Below, piece after piece: positions 57,596 to 64,000 of a DNA stretch of 64,000 nt. The notes beneath the pieces were generated by a model that ran no database searches, was not told the origin of the DNA, and saw only the letters and a program-made list of their open reading frames with translations. Source of the DNA: Larix kaempferi (lineage: Eukaryota > Streptophyta > Pinopsida > Pinales > Pinaceae); NCBI GenBank assembly GCA_027924585.1, contig BSBM01000050.1:3224001-3288000 (forward strand), in the 5' to 3' direction. A program made the translations under genes and the position numbers. Numbering within the stretch: position 1 is the stretch's first letter; every line of letters starts with the position of its first letter.

Positions 57596-59949
57596 CTTTG
57601 CTTGCTTGGAACCTTCAAAAAGGAGCATTTAAAACATGTTAGGTCCTTTCCCAACTCGCACAAACTCATTTTGTGGAATATTTTTGATGTTTGAGTTGTG
57701 GGTTTCCGTCGTCGCACCTCACCTTCAGGTACAGGGTGACATCGTCGCATGTCCCATTTTCGAGGCTTGCGACAACTCAGGCTCGTCGCAAGTCCCGAAA
57801 GGGCCACTTGTGACGAGCCGAGGGCGCAATGGCCCCTCCCCAAATCATCAAAAAATGAACAAAAATGCAAAAAGTAAACCACTGGAAAGTTGTAAGACAA
57901 GATTTAGGCCTACCTGGTCCGGACGGCTAGTGAAATGGCGGATCGTAGCTCCCGGAATCGGCAGTGGAAGTTTTGGCTCCAAATTGGTACTTCTCCACCC
58001 AAATTGACAATTTGAACAATGTTTCTATTTTTGGCCCATATTTCTATTTATAGAATAGAACAGAATATTCCTTTTCAAATATTTTGATGCTTTTGGGCCA
58101 TTTACTATAGTTTCGACTATTTGTCATTATATTTGGGGCTATTTGACACTTTCTCTAGTGTACAGGAGTCGTAAAGCGGTCTTTTGTAGCGTTTCTCACA
58201 TTACCAATGGTAATTACTGGTATGAACACTCCTTTGAACGTTTTGTCATTATTGTTTTTGGTTAAGTTGTAATTATTGCATGAGGATGAGTTTACTCTTC
58301 GTTTGTTCTCGTACTCACCCAATCATGAGAACAAGTACCGAGTTATGATTTATCACTTTTTCAGGCTTGTTAAACTTCCACGGAAAAGGACACCCCCCGG
58401 AGTCCATAGTTAAGCTCTTTTCAAACTCCCTAAAATTGAAAAGATTGCCAAGCGAACTTGTCACGTTCACGCTTGTTAAAGTATTTGAATGGTCATCTCC
58501 CTGGTGATAGTTTACCCCTTTTTCAGACCAGGGGGCACTAGTTACGAAAAAAGAATACTCCAACCAATCATGACTGGAAGAGTCCTCTCCCGCGTTTTTT
58601 TACCCTTTTTCAGGCGATGAGGCTAACTTTACGAAAAAGGACCGTTGGAGTCTTCTTTAGTTCTTTTCAGACTCTCTAAATATGAAATGATGACCGATTT
58701 TGCCTTCTATGGACTCGTTAAATTTTCACATTGAAGGGCCTGTCATGGGATGAACACCTCCTATCGTAGGTTCAGAAAATATTTGGGATTGGACTCATCT
58801 GTGAGATGAGCTATACTGAGCATCTGGTTACCCTCATCAATCTTGTTAAAAAACACATGAGGCACTCATCATTCATGATGGGGAAAAAGGAAAGTGTTTG
58901 TGTTATATACCTTAGTGGCAGTATATAGTCGTTCTTGAACATGGCACTCATCTGCATTTGCATACCGATACTTGGGTCATCTATTTGTCTATGAGTCCCC
59001 ACTTATTTTTTGAGTCTTGTTACTCCTCTGAGTCATTCGGAGAAAGCTTCCACTATCAGTTGCATTAGAAGTTTGCGTCATTCTCATGTCAATACTGCCA
59101 AGTCATGCCATGCCCATGTTCAAGAACACATTCATCACTCATCATTTCAGTCAGTACACACGTCGTCATGCCATTGTTACTTTGAGTCAGTCTCACATGT
59201 TATTGTACCATCCGATCCACTCTACACATCTTTTGTCGTGTTTCGTGTCGATTGATGGGGGAATTCATTATGGCCCTCCTTCGACGGATTCATCCTTGTC
59301 GACTTCAACTCATCATCCAAGGATTGAATTTAGAAACCAGTCAAGTACCTTGGTCCTGCATGCCTCAATGGAAGGTCACCTCGCTTTCATCATGAGTTTA
59401 CATCATTGACTCTTCATTGAAAGATTTCATCTTGCGTTCTACGTCAACTCATTTATTCACGCTAGATGATATGTACTATGATACCTTGGGAATCATTGAC
59501 ATTAATGGTGATCTCCCTCACACTTGTTAACGGTTTACATCAATGACCGGTAATCAAGTGGTTTCTACCATGTTCGATGTCAAGACATTTGTAATCACAT
59601 GGATAGATTCGTATCATTACGGGTTCAGCTTGAAGACCCTGGGGAGTCATGTTTTTACCCAGGTTGCGATGGAGTTTGTATTGAGTCATATTACACGGAT
59701 CCACTTTTGTATTGGTCGTGGCTGTGTTATCATCTCATCATGGATCTACGCTTGTGTCTAGCAGCCATGATTGTGTTCAGTCGATCATTGCTCCCATGGA
59801 TCTACAATGTATTGGTCGGCAGCCATGTTGTACTAATATGAGATTGTCAGTTCAGATTCAGTTGTACTGCAGCAGCGTCCTTCATCTGACAAGTCTTTTT
59901 CCATTATTTCTATCAAAGCACTTCACCTGTACATCCTTAACAGCTTCAT
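57596..59949 (+). other. 3' UTR of the Tat element
   Basis: No supported gene. GTCGC/GCGAC motifs cluster at 57710-57820. At 58300-58760 GTTAAACTT / CTTTTCAGACTC motifs match, in inverse orientation, the AACGAGCT repeats of the 9.1-kb element and of 31.2-31.8 kb. From 59470 to 59830 it closely follows the 9.1-kb element's 3' UTR, including ATGGATCTAC / GTGGCTGTG repeats. Open frames at 59010-59996 lack motifs. Confidence 0.7.
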
Positions 59950-59965
59950 GCTTTGGGGGGCATTC
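59950..59965 (+). other. Polypurine tract of the Tat element
   Basis: GCTTTGGGGGGCATTC abuts the 3' LTR. The 9.1-kb element has TTTAGGGGGCATC at the same place, and the composite repeat has TTAGGGGGCATC (minus strand). The GGGGGCAT core is thus shared by all three Tat-type units. Confidence 0.8.
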
Positions 59966-60850
59966 TGTTACACCTAAAATCTACCCATCATCATGATTTA
60001 GTGTATACATCCCTGAAGTCATTTGGGAGGATTTGTACTCAGTTTGTACAACCTTTTGAGAGGTCATCACAGGTTGCACACTAGCAGCATGCGACGTCGC
60101 AGGTTGCTCCATAGCAGGGTGCGACGAGGTCTGTTAATGGGAAAAAATAGCCATTTCGAGATCTTTCTCGAAGCTTTCCCATTTGGGGGCTTATCCCTGA
60201 TCTCTTGGAGAGTTGGTACTCGACCCCTAACTCATTGGGAAGATCCCCTATCTCTCTCCTACCATCTCTCAACCTATCCTATCCATAATCTCATCTATTT
60301 AGTGCTATATATATGAGGCTCACTCCCATACCAAAGGGAGGAAGACTATGGTAGCTACATGCTGGTGAAATCTCTCTTAGGACACCATTCACTCACCTCT
60401 TGGAGAATTCATGCTTCCTTGGAAGGGCTTAGCAATTGGCTTGTGGGGAGAAGGGTTGCTACATTAAGTCGTTGGTTGTAGTTCTATATCTCTATCATGT
60501 ACTCCTCTATTTGCAGTAATACAAATGCTTTCCACCAATATCGCTCTTATATGTGATGATGTTGTGTTGTTTACCTGCTTAATTGTTTACATAGATCTTT
60601 TATTGTATAGATGCTCTTTACTCATTTCTCTTTTCTATGTCTTAACAGGTCTTGCAACTCGGATCTGACGACCTTGGGATGTGGAGCAACAATCAGGAGA
60701 AAGGATAGTGAATCAAAGAGGTAAGACATCTAGTACTTGATCCTTAAGTAGATCTAGGAAACGTGTTTGTAGCCTATTCTATTTGTTCTAGACTCGCATT
60801 GAGCTAGGGAGATCCGGCTTGCCTCCGGTCAAGTGGATTGTCCAGTAATA
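59966..60850 (+). repeat. 3' LTR of the Tat element (885 bp)
   Basis: Starts TGTTACACC and ends AGTAATA, with the terminal CA changed to TA. Shares the TATATATAT box (near 60310) and the GTCGCAGGTTGC block with the 5' LTR. Right edge confirmed by GCAGC at 60851-60855. Confidence 0.93.
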
Positions 60851-61663
60851 GCAGCCCAAGTCCGAGAACGTATGCTTGCTTAACAGACAGTCAATCAAGT
60901 ATGAAGACATGAAAAACTATGCTTTCTTTTGGGTTAGTCCTCCCTGGGCCGCTGTCAACTGCGAGGCCAAACTGTCTAAAATTATATCATCCCAGTTAAA
61001 GATGGTGCCATTCATGGCTATATGAAACATCACTGGCACCCATCCGATCTTAAACAAACTGCCATTGGGCATGCCGAAGAGCTGAATCAACATCAACACG
61101 ATGAGTCTATAAGGGGTCTTTAGAAGACTGCTTTCATACTCATTGTTCTGCCTCTTCCTAATCTGCCTGTCATTTATCGTCATCTTGCGGGCAGATTCTA
61201 AGGGGTCCATTTGATATCTTGCTATCCAATCATCGTCCAAACAAGCTCTGTGTGTAGGCAATCTGTAGGCAGCAGAGACATGCTTAGGATCGAAAGATGC
61301 CAGGCTCAACCCATTTTTATCATTCATGAGCCTCGTGTCGGTCCGGATGTGGGGGATTAGCCATCCAATAACTTTGGAACAAGGGAACAATTCTGGCCGA
61401 GTTGTTGCCTTATGCAAACAAGACCTTCTAATGTTGGCATACACCAGAGCATCCTCTATGAAGGTTGTTGTACTGTCCTAAGCCATGATGAACCTATACA
61501 AATCACCCCATTGAAATTCAGGGGCAGAGCTCCCAGGGGGAACACCAGTGGTAGCTTGCGTGTCAGCAAACATTGTCTCAAGGGAAGTATCTAATAGGAT
61601 TTCCACATCTGAGTCTAAGGTGATTTTCTATGCTTCCTTCTTCTTTGCTGAACTCCTATGCAT
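60851..61663 (-). pseudogene. Unknown protein, N-terminal part (other half of the split frame)
   Basis: From ATG 61663 the minus strand stays in one frame down to 60851 with three stops (near 61630, 61484 and 60917). After removal of the Tat element and one GCAGC copy, the frame runs on into 38478 in the same phase, giving a joined reading across TFSDLG and SWKPKETALF. Readable stretches are AAYRLPTHRACLDDDW, RKMTINDRQIRKRQN, LLKTPYRLIVLMLIQLFG, WVPVMFHIAMNGTIFNW and FFMSSYLIDCLL. Some protein-level conservation is suggested by the clean phase, but I recognise no named domain. Confidence 0.65.
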
Positions 61664-64000
61664 GGTAATCTTGCAGTGAGCAAGGTAATTTCAATAAAGA
61701 GCATGCATACGTTCAGCTAACTATAAAATGCAAGGTGACAGAAAATACTATTTTCACAACATGGAGGCTATTTCAGAAAATAATCAATTTTATCACAATT
61801 TCAGCTATCAACTCAAAGTTGAAGAACATGAGAAATAATAGAAGCAAATGAAACATAGCTTAGGATTACAGCCACTTTAACTTAAGGCTTATTATAGTCA
61901 GGCCAGTTCATAATAATAAGCATGATATCAACAAGGTGGATGGGTGGCAAGATAAATTCTTATTTGCGCCACTCGTTTTACAGCGCACAGGTTTCTTTAA
62001 ACATTCCACACAAACCTACTAGGAAGAAGAGATCGAAGCAAGGACATTGCAAAGGCAATTGCAGGGATGCGTGAGCCTAAAGAAAAAATTTGTGCTAGCG
62101 CGTAAAGTTATTTATGCGTCAAGGCCTAAATCCTAGCATGCGCTATCCAAAGCTATTTTATGCGTTATCGCTGAAATTGTACCTGCGCCATCCTAACACT
62201 ATACCTGCACTAGCGCCTAACGTTATTTCTGCACTGGCACCCAAAGTTATTTACGCGCCTAAATGTTTACATGTGGCACTCTCGTGCACCAATGTTTGGG
62301 CGAAATTTCATGCCCCGACACTCGATAGTGGAGTCTGTGCGAAGATGTAAAAAAGCATAGCTGTTGGCCTCCATCGGTTAAGAACGGGCTCGTTTATCAA
62401 GCTTCCAAGTGGGCTCGATGGGTTGATTTAACACGTCCCTAGGTAGTCTTGGCCAGGCATTGTGGGTTTTATACAACCTCGTCATGAATGAACAACGTTC
62501 TCCTTTGATCTTTGAGCAGTGTACCCCGGTGTTCATAGAATGAAACTTTAGCTGCAAGAATGGGAAGGATTGGGTCTTACGCGCAGTAGATACTTGGCAT
62601 GGAATTTCGTGCTACACGGGGTGTCGCGTGAACGTGGTTTCTATGGGTTTTACAAGAAAACTCTGCGGCCACTAAGATGCTGCCGAGATGGCCCAGGGAT
62701 ATCAAGGTGGGTGAAAAAACTTACTCAGGACACCGAGGACATGGCGGCAGGACAGAGTTCATGCTCACAGGCGGGGACAAAGCTTTCCTTGTTTCAGTTC
62801 ACGTAGGGTGACTTCGGATTCTCATTTTGGGATCAAGGACGAGATCAGTCGTTCTGTGCTCTCTAAGCTTCTTGTAAATAACTTCCTATGGTGTAAAAAC
62901 AAGCTCACGAAAAAGAAAGGGGCATAGAGCCTACCTATTAGACTGGCATGGTCCGTCGAGGGCGAACGTTCTGAGGCAGGAGATGAATCCGTAGGCACCC
63001 GACGAATAGAAAACCTCGCTCTTGATGAAAATGGGAAACTCTGGTTTCTCTGCGAATATAAAATGTGTTGAAAATTCCGTTGCACTTGTTTAAATAAGGG
63101 TGGCATTTATGTCACATACGATGATAGGTTGGCAGATTTAATTTCACGAGGCTCGAGGTTCTCTACACAAGGGTCAAGGAGATTTTTCGCGCCAAGCATT
63201 GAGCAGTGATTTAAATTTTGCGCTAAGGCAGCGATCATATCTTATGCATTTTGCGCTAAGCGCAAGTTTGAACATTAAATCTCGTGCTCAAGTGGCGATC
63301 CTACCATTACGGATGCACTCCTAAAACTGTGGCATAGTTTGGGCTATCGAAAGAGACCAAGCACAACATTGTAAGTGGGGATGATAAGTATAGCTCCTGC
63401 GCCAATGGCACCAATTCTATCATCAAGGCTTGCGCTGGGAGGAACGCACCAACTCTTAATTATTCCAAGAAGGTGAAGCGCGGCTCCAAGGTGGGGAAGA
63501 TAAGGATAGTTCTTGTGCCTTCGACGGCCGAGGAATGGTCATCACTTGCACTAACGACGGCCGGATTATTGTTAAAAAAAAATGCGCACTGGATAAAAGA
63601 CTTGGGACTTGTCAAAAGGGGCGGTTGAGTCGAAGGATGTTGCACGAAATTTCAGGGGGAGATTGTTGCACGAAATTGCAAGTAGTCAGCACTCCCTGGT
63701 GTATCGTGACAAGGGATTAATCGCCTCTTGTGGATCCTTGAAATTTGGCGGTGGTGATTTTACCAAGCACCTGCGGGTTTTGGTGTAATGGTAGCCGTAC
63801 TATCAACAGAGGATGCGCCAAAGCGACGGAGGATTTAAGGATAAAACTTGCGCTATAGCGGATGAATTAAGACTAAAAATCAGCGCTGAAGAGAAAAGAC
63901 TGATTTTGCCTTAGGAAAATAAAATGAGAAAACTCTTTTGGAAACAGGTGGTAAAATTCTGCCAAGTTAGAGAAAGAAATAAACCTGAAAGATAAAGGAA
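61664..64000. other. Undetermined sequence with GCGC-rich motifs
   Basis: No supported gene. Around 62090-62270 and 63190-63860 many TGCGCTA / GCGCCTAA / TTATGCG motifs recur irregularly. 63251-63265 is a perfect TTGCGCT-A-AGCGCAA inverted repeat. The pattern is like the GTCGC motif clusters in the LTRs and leaders of the Tat elements, so this may be LTR or leader of a further element. A minus-strand frame at 62822-63106 has an R/S/Q-rich start like a transit peptide and a GTAGGC donor-like site near 62936; it is not supported further. Confidence 0.45.

Larger units (their letters stand above)
38479..60850 (+). mobile_element. Tat/Ogre-like Ty3/gypsy retrotransposon (22.4 kb with nested copia)
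   Basis: LTRs of 902 bp (38479-39380) and 885 bp (59966-60850) are flanked by identical GCAGC (38474-38478 and 60851-60855). Without the nested copia and its duplicated 5 bp the element is about 15.4 kb. Order: LTR, primer site, long leader, gag with a proline/glycine-rich region, zinc knuckle, protease, RT-RNase H, integrase, a second RNase H, an antisense ORF, long 3' UTR, purine tract, LTR. RT-RNase H before IN is the gypsy order. Size, second RNase H and antisense ORF point to the Tat lineage. Many stops and frameshifts show this copy is dead. Confidence 0.93.

Noticed and set aside
59010-59996. His/Ser-rich plus-strand frames in the Tat 3' UTR
   Set aside because: The homologous stretch of the 9.1-kb element does not keep these frames, so they are not conserved coding sequence.
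62822-63106. Nuclear gene first exon with organelle-targeting peptide
   Set aside because: Composition fits a transit peptide and a GTAGGC donor is near, but there is no second exon or family match; kept only as a remark in the region entry.
63775-63830. tRNA-like A-box (GGTGTAATGGTAGCC)
   Set aside because: No anticodon arm or T arm with GGTTCGA-type loop follows; probably chance.

Overview
This window is repeat-rich plant nuclear DNA. No gene in it is intact and clearly belongs to the host. Several things point to a very large seed-plant genome, possibly a gymnosperm: long Ty3/gypsy elements of the Tat/Ogre type, Ty1/copia elements with oversized 3' regions, an RNase H-bearing plant LINE, a receptor-kinase fragment, and kilobases of AT-rich filler. 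The organism is inferred, not proven.

Layout, left to right. (1) 1-5341: the 3' part of a plus-strand copia element (open IN-RT-RNase H frame, five consecutive tandem arrays, 490-bp 3' LTR). (2) 5342-15129: AT-rich, almost featureless DNA with one broken kinase exon near 11.9 kb. (3) 15130-30349: a tandem composite of about 2.6-2.85-kb units holding Ty3/gypsy protease relics. Its middle unit is split by a 9.1-kb minus-strand, pol-less Tat-like element (18430-27555; LTRs of 1045 and 1046 bp; TSD GTGTG). (4) 30350-32000: Tat-type 3'-UTR relic. (5) 32778-35100: minus-strand LINE 3' fragment ending in a poly(A) run. (6) 35134-38478 and 60851-61663: two halves of a decayed minus-strand reading frame of unknown family, with a coiled-coil C-terminal half and an LTR-like tail. 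(7) 38479-60850: a 22.4-kb plus-strand Tat/Ogre-like element (TSD GCAGC) that splits that frame. It carries gag, PR, RT-RNase H, IN, a second (archaeal-type) RNase H and an intron-like antisense ORF. (8) 39981-46967: a minus-strand copia element (TSD CGGTA, initiator-Met tRNA primer site next to the 5' LTR) nested in the leader of the Tat element. (9) 61664-64000: undetermined DNA with GCGC-rich motifs.

The order of events can be read from the nesting: unknown frame, then Tat element, then copia element. Separately, the 2.6-kb composite formed before the 9.1-kb element landed in it. The two Tat-type elements with preserved leaders share a primer-binding site (17 of 18 bases). All three Tat-type units share a long 3' UTR although their LTRs differ, so LTR and body seem to evolve as separate modules. 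Both copia elements keep tandem arrays between pol and the 3' LTR and share a repeated box upstream of the LTR TATA.

The strongest leads are the antisense spliced-looking ORF of the Tat element, the split single-frame unknown protein, the chain of related tandem arrays in the first copia element, and a second antisense coding-like stretch in the Tat leader. All homology statements come from reading the sequence by eye and from recalled family motifs; no database search was run.
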